The position numbers and the translations under genes were made by a program. A stretch of DNA of 64,000 nt from Actinomadura oligospora ATCC 43269 (GTDB lineage Bacteria; Actinomycetota; Actinomycetes; Streptosporangiales; Streptosporangiaceae). The notes beneath the pieces are model-generated. The model made no database searches. It was not told the origin of the DNA and worked only from the letters and a program-made list of their open reading frames with translations. Positions 1 through 7,114 of the stretch are shown piece after piece. The first letter of the stretch is position 1. Each line of letters opens with the position of its first letter. The stretch spans positions 62,001 through 126,000 of the forward strand of contig NZ_JADG01000008.1 in the NCBI RefSeq assembly GCF_000518265.1. The letters run 5' to 3'.

Positions 1-2
1 GT

Positions 3-242
3 TCCTACGGGAACGACCGCCGTGAGGGCGGTTTCCGCAGCGAGGGCGACCGCAGGGGCAACTACTCCGGCGACCGCCGCGAGTTCTCGGGCGACCGTGG
101 ACCCCGGGGCGAGCACGGCTTCTCGGGCGACCGCCGTGGCGGCGGCCCGCGTGGTGCCGGTGCCGGTGCCGGCCGTCGCGACGGTTCCTACGGCGGCCCC
201 CGCCGTGAGGGCTCCGACCGCAGCCGCGCGCGCTTCAACTAG
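3..242 (+). CDS. C-terminal tail of a DEAD-box-type RNA helicase (partial)
   Basis: Only the last 79 codons and a TAG stop are inside the window; the frame is already open at base 3. The peptide is an extended basic Gly/Arg/Ser/Asp-rich tail with repeated GDRR and RRGG-like blocks (GDRRGN, GDRREF, GDRRGGG) and ends RSRARFN. Such RGG-like, low-complexity tails are typical of the C-terminus of actinobacterial DEAD-box RNA helicases, where they bind RNA nonspecifically. The helicase core is outside the window, so the assignment rests on tail composition alone; another RGG-tailed RNA-binding protein is possible. A strong terminator follows 14 nt after the stop. Confidence 0.55.
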   Translation, partial: SYGNDRREGGFRSEGDRRGNYSGDRREFSGDRGPRGEHGFSGDRRGGGPRGAGAGAGRRDGSYGGPRREGSDRSRARFN

Positions 243-256
243 GCGCCAGAACGCCC

Positions 257-294
257 GGACGGGCCGTTGACACTTCGGTGTCAGCGGCCCGTCC
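257..294 (+). terminator. Intrinsic terminator after the helicase tail
   Basis: Arms of 17 nt (257-273 and 278-294) pair with a single G-U wobble around a TTCG tetraloop, followed by GCGTTT. It ends the transcript of the partial gene at the left edge. Confidence 0.9.
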
Positions 295-332
295 GCGTTT
301 CATGACCTGGAAAAACACCACCTCGGAAGGAG

Positions 333-341
333 TTATCCACA
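333..341 (+). promoter_or_regulatory. DnaA-box-like 9-mer TTATCCACA
   Basis: A perfect match to the classical DnaA box TTATCCACA, unusual in such GC-rich DNA. A second perfect copy lies at 5877-5885 in the opposite orientation. Both flank the conserved block that sits near oriC in Actinobacteria. There is no cluster, so this is not oriC itself; a role in DnaA titration is only a possibility. Confidence 0.4.
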
Positions 342-393
342 GTTCGGCGCCCGGCTGGCGTTCACCGTGCACCGCCGCCGAGGATGGATCCCG

Positions 394-540
394 TCAGTCG
401 TCGAGGGCCGGCACCCGCCGACCCCGAACCGGACGGGAGGTGATCAGGGCATGAAGATCGGCCCACTGGGTCGCAGTGAGATCGCGGGGCAGCGCCGCCG
501 CCCGGAACGGCTGATCGTCCAGCCAGCAGATGATCCCTGA
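394..540 (-). pseudogene. 3' remnant of an unidentified gene
   Basis: Reading leftward, about 48 codons ending in TGA (394-396) give a natural-looking protein end with segments ICWLDDQPFRAA, LPRDLTATQWADLHALI and RVPALDD. The mix of Trp, Asp, Gln and Thr is unlike the Arg/Ala/Pro noise of neighbouring frames. The frame has no start and hits a TGA just upstream, where the 20-bp tandem repeats begin. The gene therefore appears to have lost its 5' part at the repeat boundary. I do not recognise the family. Confidence 0.45.
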
Positions 541-560
541 CCGCGCCGCGCCGTGTCACG

Positions 561-668
561 CTGCGCCAAAGCGCGCTGCGCTGCGCCAAAGCGCGCTGCG
601 CTGCGCCAAAGCGCGCTGCGCTGCGCCAAAGCGCGCTGCGCTGCGCCAAAGCGCGCTGCGCTGCGCCG
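561..668. repeat. 20-bp tandem repeat, five full copies plus a partial
   Basis: Unit CTGCGCCAAAGCGCGCTGCG starts at 561, 581, 601, 621 and 641 with no mismatch; a sixth copy at 661 diverges after eight bases. The unit contains the self-complementary core GCGCGC. Perfect identity between copies suggests recent expansion. Confidence 0.95.
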
Positions 669-930
669 AACCGTGTCATGCCGCGTCGGGGTCATGCCGC
701 GCCTGCGGCGTGCCAGCGTCTGGGCAGGTCGGGCCGCCCGCTTCGGAGCGCGCCGTACCGGGCCGTGCTGACTCTGCCGGGCCGCCTTGCGCCGGGGCTG
801 TACTGGGCCAAGGCCGTGCTGGCCGCATCGTGCTGGGCCACCTCGGGTGGTGCCTTGCCGGGACGTGGTGGGTTCACTGTGCTGGGGCAGCATCGTGCCG
901 GCCACGTTGGCCACGTCGGGCCGCGCTGTG

Positions 931-1054
931 CCATGCCGCGTCGGCCATGCCGCGTCGGCCACGCCGCGTCGGCCACGCCGCGTCGGCCACGCCGCGTCGG
1001 CCACGCCGCGTCGGGCCGTGCCGGGCCACGCCGGGCCGTGCCGGGCCACGCCGG
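931..1054. repeat. 14-bp tandem repeat (six copies) followed by a 20-bp repeat (two copies)
   Basis: Unit CCAYGCCGCGTCGG occurs six times in register at 931-1014, differing only at one C/T position. It is followed by two copies of a 20-bp unit, GCCGTGCCGGGCCACGCCGG (1015-1034 and 1035-1054). No protein frame is convincing across it. Confidence 0.9.
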
Positions 1055-1157
1055 GGCGCGTTGGGCTGCGGTGGGGGGTTTGCTGGGGAGTGGGGGGACG
1101 CGTTGTGTTCGGGGCGTTTGGGGTGTGGGGGAGCGTGTTGTGTTGGGGAGGGAGGGG

Positions 1158-1964
1158 TCAGCCGGCTTCTTCTTGGAGTTCGGTGGGGGGTGGGGTGGCT
1201 TGGCGGAGTTTGTCTTGGAGGAGCTGGAGGCCTTCCATGCCGTCCAGGGAGAGGGCGGCGAGTTCGTCCAGGGAGATGAGGGGCTGGTTGCGGAGTGGGG
1301 GTTGCCAGCCCTCTTCTGGGGTGTGGCTGCGGAGGACCTTGGCGGGGACGCCGCCGATGACGGAGTGGTCGGGGAACTCGCCGCGGACCACCGCGCCGCC
1401 CGCGACGGCGACGTTCCGGCCGAGTCTGGTGCCGGGGAGGATGATCGCGCCGGTGCCGATCCAGCAGCCGGTGCCGATGACGACCGGGTTGTTCTCCGGC
1501 CACTGGCGGCCCACGGGCATGTCGAGGTCCGCGTAGGTGTGGTTCTGGTCGGTGATGTAGACGTTCGGGCCGGTGAAGACGTCGTCGCCGATCTCGATCG
1601 ACTGGTGGCCGACGATGTGGGTGCCCCGGCCCAGCGAGCAGCCCCTGCCGATCTTCACGATGACGTCCGGGCCGAGGTCCAGGCCGGGGACGAAACCGGC
1701 GGAGATCGTCACGTGGGTGCCGACGAGGGTGTGGGAGCCGATGGAGATCCACGGCTCCCCGTAGATCGCGCCGGACGGGAAGCCGATGCACACGCCCTCA
1801 CCGAGGTGGGCGAAGCGGCGTCGGCCCGGCGTCTCGGGGGTGATCTCGCCGTGCCGCTGGATCCACTCCCAGCCCCTGTGCACGGCCAGGTGCAGGCCCT
1901 GCCGGGCTCTGCGCTTGAGGAGCCCGGTGAGCTGCTGCCCCAGCGGACGCGATGTCGGCGACAT
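1158..1964 (-). CDS. Left-handed beta-helix (hexapeptide) acyltransferase
   Basis: A 268-aa cytosolic protein. Residues about 55-210 form hexapeptide repeats of the left-handed beta-helix fold (IGSHTLVG, LGPDVIVKIG, IGDDVFTGPNVYI, IGTGCWIGTGAIIL, LGRNVAVAGGAVV). His142 in the NHTY loop is the expected catalytic base, and GGVPAKVL near residue 205 is the usual C-cap of the LacA/NodL/maltose O-acetyltransferase group. The residues after 215 are a family-variable helix. It should transfer an acetyl or acyl group from CoA to a sugar or similar hydroxyl; the acceptor cannot be read from sequence. It is the only intact gene in the repeat island, flanked by tandem repeats on both sides, and has no operon partner. 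The ATG at 1964 gives family-like length. Confidence 0.85.
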   Translation of the reverse strand: MSPTSRPLGQQLTGLLKRRARQGLHLAVHRGWEWIQRHGEITPETPGRRRFAHLGEGVCIGFPSGAIYGEPWISIGSHTLVGTHVTISAGFVPGLDLGPDVIVKIGRGCSLGRGTHIVGHQSIEIGDDVFTGPNVYITDQNHTYADLDMPVGRQWPENNPVVIGTGCWIGTGAIILPGTRLGRNVAVAGGAVVRGEFPDHSVIGGVPAKVLRSHTPEEGWQPPLRNQPLISLDELAALSLDGMEGLQLLQDKLRQATPPPTELQEEAG

Positions 1965-2175
1965 GGCGCCACCGTACCGGTTGGTAGTAACCCCAAGGTC
2001 CGCCTACCGCCGCACAGCGGACGAACGCGTCCTGTAAGGACGATCCTGCATGCGTCGAGGGTTTGGATACTGAGGCGCGCCAGCGCTGATGCCCTGTTCA
2101 GGACGGGTGTGAGCGACTCATCCACGAGCTCGACGTCGCGGCCCTCGCGAACTCAGCGGCCTTCGCGAACTCAGC

Positions 2176-2550
2176 GCTGCGCTGCGGTGCGGTGCGGTGC
2201 GCTGCGCTGCGCTGCGGTGCGGTGCGCTGCACTGCGGTGCGCTGCGGTGCGCTGCGGTGCGGTGCGCTGCGGTGCGGTGCGGTGCGGTGCGGTGCGGTGC
2301 GCTGCGCTGCGCTGCGCTGCGTTGCGCTGCGGTGCGGTGCGGTGCGGTGCGCTGCGCTGCGCTGCGCTGCGCTGCGCTGCGGTGCGGTGCGGTGCGGTGC
2401 GGTGCGGTGCGCTGCACTGCGGTGCGCTGCGGTGCGCTGCGTCGCGCTGCGTCGCGCTGCGTCGCGCTGCGGTGCGGTGCGCTGCGGTGCGGCGCGCTGC
2501 GTCGCGCTGCGGTGCGGTGCGGTGCGTCGTGGTGCGTCGTGGTGCGGTGC
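2176..2550. repeat. Pentanucleotide array G(C/G)TGC, 75 units in register
   Basis: All 375 bases divide into 5-mers without an indel. Nearly all are GCTGC or GGTGC, with rare variants ACTGC, GTTGC, GTCGC, GGCGC and GTCGT that become common toward the right end. GCTGC and GGTGC alternate irregularly in blocks of one to six. Because five is not a multiple of three and the units contain no stop, all frames stay open on both strands. Confidence 0.97.
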
Positions 2551-2700
2551 GATGGTGCCCCGAGGCTCTCAGCCCCACCCCGCGAGGTCCTCAGCCCTCA
2601 GGCCTCCACTCCATGCCTCCCAGGCCTCCATGCCTCCCAGGCCCCAGGCCCTCAGGTCCCTCAGCCCTCCCAGGGCCCTGGCCCTCAGGCGTCCCAGGCC

Positions 2701-2771
2701 CTCAGGCCCACCGGGGCCCAGGCACTCAGGCTCACCGGGGCTCAGGCACTCAGGCTCACCGGGGCTCAGGG
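2701..2771. repeat. 24-bp tandem repeat, three copies
   Basis: Unit CTCAGGCTCACCGGGGCTCA plus GGCA starts at 2701, 2725 and 2749. The first copy differs by two C/T changes and the third loses its last bases. It lies within a longer stretch rich in CTCAGG and CTCCCAGG motifs. Confidence 0.85.
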
Positions 2772-2888
2772 CCTCAGGTCTCAGGTTCGAGGTCTGGGTG
2801 CCTGGGATGTCCGAGGGGTGGGGGCTCGTAGTCGGGTGGGTGCCGTGCTCGGCGGCGGGCTGGCGGGATTGGGGGAGGGGGAATGGAG

Positions 2889-2912
2889 AAGGACCCGGCT
2901 TAGCGGGTCCTT
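2889..2912 (-). terminator. Terminator of the CwsA-position gene
   Basis: Nine-bp perfect arms, 2889-2897 (AAGGACCCG) and 2904-2912, around a six-base loop, 27 nt past the leftward stop at 2939. A T-tract (TTCTCC) follows in that direction. Confidence 0.8.
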
Positions 2913-2938
2913 CGTCCGGGGTGGCGGGTTCGCCCTGG

Positions 2939-3415
2939 TTACTTGGTGTGGGACGAGACGTGGTCGATCGGCTGGGATTCGGCCGAGTCGGCGGCGGACT
3001 CGTCGGTCATCATGTGGGCCGTCTGGGCGGCGTTGCGGCGGGTGAGGACGACTCCTGCGACGCAGGCGGCCGCCACTCCGGCCAGCAGAGCGACCGTGAC
3101 GGCGCGGGCCCGGCGGGCCGGACGGCGCGGTTCGATGCGGTGGGCCGTCTCGGAGAGCGCGGAGCTCACCTTCGGGCTCAGGTCCGACTCGACGTACTTG
3201 GCGGCGTCACGCAGCCTCGGGGCGCTCCAGCCCCGGAAGGCCAACATGCGCTCGGCGGCGGCCTCCCGGCCCTGCTGTGCCGCCGGGCCCATCCGCTCGC
3301 GCGCCATCGAGGCGCCGTGCCGGCAGGCCGACATGCCCTGGCGGAACGACGTCCGCGCGCGGCCGAACCGGGAGTCGGCCTTCTGGCGCCGACGGATACT
3401 CATCTTTAGGGACAC
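2939..3415 (-). CDS. Small single-pass membrane protein in the CwsA position
   Basis: A 158-aa protein. The first 105 residues are basic and helical, rich in Arg, Ala and Ser. One transmembrane segment follows at about 106-126 (VTVALLAGVAAACVAGVVL), then RRN and a short acidic C-terminal tail. The N-terminus is predicted to be cytoplasmic. In mycobacteria the small one-TM wall-synthesis protein CwsA is encoded divergently beside ppiA and near crgA. This gene has that place and topology (divergent to ppiA, with crgA 2.5 kb on). Streptomyces has a DUF5324 protein in the same spot. Sequence similarity is too weak for me to assign cwsA, so this is a positional inference. The GTG at 3415 is chosen because GGGAGG lies 5 nt upstream. 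Confidence 0.75.
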   Translation of the reverse strand: MSLKMSIRRRQKADSRFGRARTSFRQGMSACRHGASMARERMGPAAQQGREAAAERMLAFRGWSAPRLRDAAKYVESDLSPKVSSALSETAHRIEPRRPARRARAVTVALLAGVAAACVAGVVLTRRNAAQTAHMMTDESAADSAESQPIDHVSSHTK

Positions 3416-3580
3416 GCTAACCTCCCTGTTTGCGAGGTCCTGTCAGGCAGCCTTCCCATGCAGCGGAAGGTAAACCCTGTAAGAGTGATCAACACGTTAC
3501 TCAGGGTGGGCAGGAACGCCGCCGGTGACATGCGCCGTGACCGGCTCAGACGCAAGCATCTCGATGAGGAGGGGGCCCGA

Positions 3581-4114
3581 GTGGCTGAGGAAATCTTTGC
3601 GACGCTGAACACCAACCTGGGCAAGATCGTGGTTCAGCTGTACCCGGACAAGGCTCCGAAGACGGTGGAGAACTTCGTCGGCCTGGCCGAGGGGACCAAG
3701 CCCTGGCGGCACCCCGAGACGGGTGAGGACAAGACCGGCACCTCTCTCTACGCCGGGACGATCTTCCACCGGGTGATCAAGGAATTCATGATCCAGGGCG
3801 GTGACCCGCTCGGGCGCGGCACCGGCGGCCCCGGCTACGAGTTCGAGGACGAGTTCCACCCCGAGCTGAAGTTCGACCGTCCGTACCTGCTGGCCATGGC
3901 GAACGCCGGACCCGGCACCAACGGTTCGCAGTTCTTCATCACCACCAACGTGGAGAACACCCGGCACCTGACCGGCCGCCACACGATCTTCGGCAAGGTG
4001 ATCGAGGGCACCGGTGTGGTGGACGCGATCGTCAAGGCCGAGACCGGCCGCAACGACCGTCCCAAGAGCGATGTCGTCATCGAGTCGGTGACGATCGAGC
4101 GGCGCCAGTCCTAA
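3581..4114 (+). CDS. ppiA: Cyclophilin-type peptidyl-prolyl cis-trans isomerase
   Basis: A 177-aa protein that is almost entirely a cyclophilin domain, catalysing cis-trans isomerisation of Xaa-Pro bonds during folding. The active-site blocks are present: FHRVI and FMIQGGDP (catalytic Arg, Phe, Gln), MANAGPGTNGSQFFIT, and LTGRHTIFGKV (catalytic His). The cyclosporin-contacting Trp of eukaryotic cyclophilins is replaced by His in NTRHLTG, as is common in bacteria. There is no signal peptide, so it is cytosolic. The start is GTG 3581 (MAEEIFATL) because GAGGAGGGGG lies just upstream; an in-frame ATG at 3458 would add a 41-residue basic extension outside the domain. A perfect terminator follows, so it is monocistronic. 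Confidence 0.95.
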   Translation: MAEEIFATLNTNLGKIVVQLYPDKAPKTVENFVGLAEGTKPWRHPETGEDKTGTSLYAGTIFHRVIKEFMIQGGDPLGRGTGGPGYEFEDEFHPELKFDRPYLLAMANAGPGTNGSQFFITTNVENTRHLTGRHTIFGKVIEGTGVVDAIVKAETGRNDRPKSDVVIESVTIERRQS

Positions 4115-4132
4115 GACTAGGTAGGGGGAGAC

Positions 4133-4158
4133 GGCCCCGGTCCACACGGACCGGGGCC
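4133..4158 (+). terminator. Terminator after ppiA
   Basis: GGCCCCGGTCC (4133-4143) pairs perfectly with 4148-4158 around an ACAC loop, 18 nt after the ppiA stop. Confidence 0.85.
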
Positions 4159-4250
4159 CGTCCCCCGGACCTCCGCCCGGTCCACGCTCCGGTTCGTCCG
4201 GCGCGCGGACCGGCCCCGCCGCACCACCCAGGCCCCACGGAGCCGCCACG

Positions 4251-5159
4251 ATGAGCACCGACCAACAGCCCGCCCCCGAGACGCCGGTCCCGACCTGCTA
4301 CCGGCACCCGGGACGGGAGGCACATCTCCGCTGCACCCGCTGCGATCGGTACATCTGCCCGGACTGCATGCGCGACGCGGCGGTCGGTCACCAGTGCCCG
4401 GAGTGCGTCGCCGAGGGCAACAAGGGAGTGCGCCGCCCGCGCGCGGCCGCGATGGGCAGGCGGTCGTCGGACCAGCCCGTCGTGACGTACGCGCTGATCG
4501 CGGTGTGCGTGCTGGCCTACGTCGGCGAGATCGCCTCGAAGGCGGTCGTCCCCGACTACATGATGCTCGGCGCCTGGACGCGCCCGGACGGCACGCTCGC
4601 CGCCGGCGTCCTGGACGGCGAGTGGTACCGGCTGATCACCTCGATGTTCCTGCACCAGCAGCCGACCGGCACGAGCTTCGGTTTCGCGCACATCCTGCTG
4701 AACATGTGGGCTCTGTACGTGCTGGGTCCTCCGCTGGAGATGGCGCTCGGCCGGGCGCGGTACCTGTCCCTCTACCTGCTGTCCGGGTTGGGCGGGAACG
4801 TCCTGCTGCTGCTCGTCGCGCCCTACACCGGCGCGGTCGGCGCGTCCGGCGCGATCTTCGGCCTGTTCGGCGCGTTCTTCGTGGTCGCGCGGCGGAGCGG
4901 GGCGCCCACCGGGCCGATCCTGTTCCTGCTCGCGATCAACCTGATCTTCACCTTCTCGGTGAGCGGGATCTCCTGGCAGGGCCACGTCGGCGGCCTCGCG
5001 ACCGGCCTCGCCGTCGCGTTCGTCTACGCCTACGCCCCGGCCGTCCGGCAACGCTGGCTGCACATCGCCGCCCCCCTCGCCGTCCTGGCCCTGTTCGTCG
5101 CCCTCATCCTGGTCAAGGCCGTCACCTTCACCGCCGACGCGACCAACGGCCTCACCTGA
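4251..5159 (+). CDS. Rhomboid-family intramembrane serine protease with zinc-finger N-terminus
   Basis: A 302-aa protein. Residues 16-52 carry paired Cys/His ligands (CYRHPGREAHLRC, CDRYICPDC, CPEC) of a B-box-like zinc finger. About six transmembrane segments follow from residue 77. The rhomboid catalytic features are visible: HILLN (His147, Asn151) in TM2, GASG with nucleophile Ser199 in TM4, and WQGHVGG with His245 in TM6. Rhomboids cleave transmembrane substrates within the membrane; the substrate here is unknown. A rhomboid gene between ppiA and crgA is common in actinomycetes, in a block concerned with division and wall growth. The cytosolic zinc finger could recruit substrate or partner. 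ATG 4251 follows a GGAGCC site. Confidence 0.93.
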   Translation: MSTDQQPAPETPVPTCYRHPGREAHLRCTRCDRYICPDCMRDAAVGHQCPECVAEGNKGVRRPRAAAMGRRSSDQPVVTYALIAVCVLAYVGEIASKAVVPDYMMLGAWTRPDGTLAAGVLDGEWYRLITSMFLHQQPTGTSFGFAHILLNMWALYVLGPPLEMALGRARYLSLYLLSGLGGNVLLLLVAPYTGAVGASGAIFGLFGAFFVVARRSGAPTGPILFLLAINLIFTFSVSGISWQGHVGGLATGLAVAFVYAYAPAVRQRWLHIAAPLAVLALFVALILVKAVTFTADATNGLT

Positions 5160-5922
5160 CCCCCTCAGCCCCCAGCCAACGCCCCACCCGCCCACCGCCG
5201 ACGTTCCGGCCTCAAGGCCCTGCCAGCCCACGTCGCCCCGGGAAGCACAGCACAGCCGCGTCCCCAGCCGCCTCAGTACCGCGCGCCCGCGCCGGTCGCC
5301 TGTGCCGTGCTGCGTTGGCCCGTGCCCGCATCGCGCCGCATCGTGTCGTTCTGCATGCGCCAGCTCGCGTGATGTGGCCCCTGCCGCGCCGCCCGCGTCG
5401 GCTCGGCCGTACTGGTCGCGCTGGCGGTGCCGCACTGCCCACACCTGTGAGGCCCGCGTTGCGCCGCACCACCCCTCCGGCTGTTGGCTTGCGTCGCACC
5501 TCTTCGTGGACGGGCTGGACGTGCTGTGTAGGGGGCGTGGCGCGGTGCTGGGTCGGCTACGTGCGGGGATGGTCGCGTAGTGACACGCCCGGGAGGCGAG
5601 GTGAGGGCTCACTGTCCGGCGCGCCAGGGCGGTACTCATCCTCCGGGGAACCCAGCCTGTGGACGACGGGGGCTGATGGCCTTCTTCCCGCGGCGCTCTC
5701 CGAGTGGCTACTGGCCTCCACGGCGCCAGCGGGCGAGGCGGGGCGGCACGCCGGGTGTGGGGAGGAAGGTGGCGTGGTGCTGCCCGCGGGACGGAGGGGG
5801 CGCGGGCAGCGCTTCAGGCCGCGGCTCCTGAGGGGAGACGCGGCTGGTCGGGGTGCTGGGGAGACTATCCCCAGCCTGTGGATAACTTTGGTGGATTCAG
5901 GCGGCGGAGAAGTGGGTAACGG
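5160..5922. other. Long intergenic stretch without a credible gene
   Basis: 763 bp between two convergent genes (rhomboid and crgA). Open frames here have poor codon bias and no family-like content. The sequence contains a perfect DnaA-box 9-mer at 5877-5885 and a related CCCAGCCTGTGGACGA at 5651-5666; both sit in a shared context CCAGCCTGTGGA. Nothing else recognisable was seen. Confidence 0.6.
5877..5885 (-). promoter_or_regulatory. DnaA-box-like 9-mer (TTATCCACA on the minus strand)
   Basis: TGTGGATAA on the plus strand is a perfect inverse DnaA box, 38 nt from the end of crgA. A near match (TGTGGACGA) lies at 5658-5666 in the same orientation with an identical CCAGCC flank. Confidence 0.4.
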
Positions 5923-6180
5923 TCAGCGCCACTTGGTGGACAGGCCGACGCCCAGGATGATCGCCACGAATCCGATCAGCAGGTTCCAGCTCTTCAGGCC
6001 GGTCATCAGCGGGATGTCGACGCCGGTGGCGGCGCTGATGTAGTAGACGGCGATCCAGGCCAGGCCGATCAGCCAGAGGACGACCATCGTCGGCGCGAGC
6101 CAACGGGGGCTGACCTCGGGCGCCTTGGACTTCTGCGGCGGCGTGTAGACGGCCTTCTTGCGCACTTTGGACTTGGCCAC
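5923..6180 (-). CDS. crgA: Cell division regulator CrgA
   Basis: An 85-aa membrane protein with the CrgA layout: a basic N-terminus (MAKSKVRKKAVYTPPQ), two transmembrane segments at about 31-50 and 64-81, and a very short C-terminus ending STKWR. CrgA is actinobacterial; it interacts with FtsZ-ring and septal peptidoglycan proteins and restrains or stabilises septum formation. Its position next to the sortase/trpG/pknB block matches the conserved order in mycobacteria and streptomycetes. It is divergent from the DUF881 gene, with 78 bp between the two starts. Length and motifs match the family throughout. Confidence 0.96.
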   Translation of the reverse strand: MAKSKVRKKAVYTPPQKSKAPEVSPRWLAPTMVVLWLIGLAWIAVYYISAATGVDIPLMTGLKSWNLLIGFVAIILGVGLSTKWR

Positions 6181-6244
6181 GTGGGTTCTGTCTCCTCGGG
6201 CGGTCGGCCGGCGGCACCGGTCCGCGCTTGGGTGGTTTGTCGGT

Positions 6245-6250
6245 TAGCGT
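6245..6250 (+). promoter_or_regulatory. -10 element for a leaderless DUF881 transcript
   Basis: TAGCGT lies 8 nt before the GTG at 6259 and no ribosome binding site is present. This spacing would put transcription start at or next to the start codon. An inference from sequence alone. Confidence 0.45.
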
Positions 6251-6258
6251 AGTCGCTG

Positions 6259-7035
6259 GTGAGCAGCGTACGGCGTCGAGCGTGGGGAAGCATCATCCCA
6301 GCTCTCACGGTCCTGGCGGGAGCCCTGTTCGCGGCGAGCGCGAGCACGGCCCGCGGTACCGACCTGCGCGACACCGGACGGACCCGGATCACCGAGCTGA
6401 TCACCGCCGAGCAGCGCCGCACGCTGGGCGAACGCGCCCGCTACGACCGCCTGCGCAAGGACGTGGACGGCCTGTCCCGCGCCGCCGGACGCGCCGACGC
6501 CCGCGTGAACCGGGCCCAGGGCGACGCCGACCGTCTCGCCGCGCGCGCCGGAATGACCCCGGTCGGCGGGGAGGGCGTCCGGGTCGTCCTGGACGACGCG
6601 CCGCGCGCCGCCCAGGACGCGCCGCCCACCGGAGCCACACCCGACGACCTGGTCGTCCACCAGGCGGACGTGCAGGCCGTCGTGAACGCGCTGTGGGCGG
6701 GCGGCGCCCACGGCATGCAGATCATGGACCAGCGGGTGATCGGCACCAGCGCCGTCCGGTGCGTGGGCAATACGCTGATCCTGCAGGGGGTGGTGTACTC
6801 GCCGCCGTTCCGGATCACCGCCGTCGGCGACCCGGGCCGGCTTCGCGCCGCGCTGGACGCCTCCCCCGCGATCTCGGTGTACCAGCGGTACGTGCGGGCC
6901 TACGGGCTCGGCTGGTCGGTGCACAGGCTCCGGCGGGTCACGTTGCCCGCCTACACCGGGAACGTGACGATGAAGCACGCCACGGTGCCGCCGGACGCGG
7001 GAGACGACGCCGCCGGAGGCCGTCCGCCGGAGTGA
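6259..7035 (+). CDS. DUF881 family membrane-anchored extracellular protein
   Basis: A 258-aa protein. The N-terminal segment at about 10-32 (IIPALTVLAGALFAASAS) is a signal anchor. Residues 45-95 form a helical stretch likely to be a coiled coil, and the rest is the DUF881 domain (VRVVLDDAP, VNALWAGGAHGMQIMDQRV, VRCVGNTLILQGVVYSPPF, IAVGD-like block). DUF881 proteins lie beside crgA or in division/sporulation clusters in Actinobacteria and Firmicutes; no biochemical activity is established. The domain should sit outside the membrane. The GTG start has no ribosome binding site but a -10 just upstream, suggesting a leaderless message. The sortase gene follows 79 nt downstream on the same strand and may be co-transcribed. 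Confidence 0.9.
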   Translation: MSSVRRRAWGSIIPALTVLAGALFAASASTARGTDLRDTGRTRITELITAEQRRTLGERARYDRLRKDVDGLSRAAGRADARVNRAQGDADRLAARAGMTPVGGEGVRVVLDDAPRAAQDAPPTGATPDDLVVHQADVQAVVNALWAGGAHGMQIMDQRVIGTSAVRCVGNTLILQGVVYSPPFRITAVGDPGRLRAALDASPAISVYQRYVRAYGLGWSVHRLRRVTLPAYTGNVTMKHATVPPDAGDDAAGGRPPE

Positions 7036-7114
7036 CCCCGGACAGGACGTCCCGGCCGCGCCCTCCGCACGGACGGCGGCGCACGCGGCGGTGGGCTGGG
7101 AAAGGGGCGGGCCG

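Larger units (their letters stand above)
541..1157. other. Low-complexity repeat-rich DNA without a credible gene
   Basis: Holds the tandem repeats listed at 561-668 and 931-1054. Between them (669-930) and after them (1055-1157) the sequence is GCC/CGG-rich with many GCCGTGC and GGGGTG runs. Long open frames exist on both strands, but they encode repetitive Arg/Ala/Cys/Pro strings with no start context, so they are taken as a by-product of the repeats. Confidence 0.7.
1965..2938. other. Repeat island between the acyltransferase and the CwsA-position gene
   Basis: 1965-2175 is the acyltransferase upstream region and contains a short direct repeat (TCGCGAACTCAGCG, near 2136 and 2163). 2176-2550 is the pentamer array. 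2551-2800 is rich in CCTCAGGC/CTCCCAGG motifs, including a 24-bp tandem repeat. 2801-2888 is G-rich unique sequence, followed by a terminator. Frames of several hundred codons are open on both strands, but they only translate the repeats and are not called as genes. Confidence 0.7.

Noticed and set aside
561..2771. Possible CRISPR arrays from the regular repeats
   Set aside because: The repeats are contiguous without unique spacers, differ in length from CRISPR repeats, and there are no cas genes in the window.
678..2831. Very long open frames (up to about 700 codons) on both strands across the repeat island
   Set aside because: They only translate tandem repeats into Arg/Cys/Ala or Gln/Arg/Ser/Ala strings, have no ribosome binding site and are open in several frames at once.
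5302..5831. Small open frames between the rhomboid and crgA genes
   Set aside because: Third-position bias is weak and the products are rich in Arg, Cys and Gly without recognisable motifs or ribosome binding sites.
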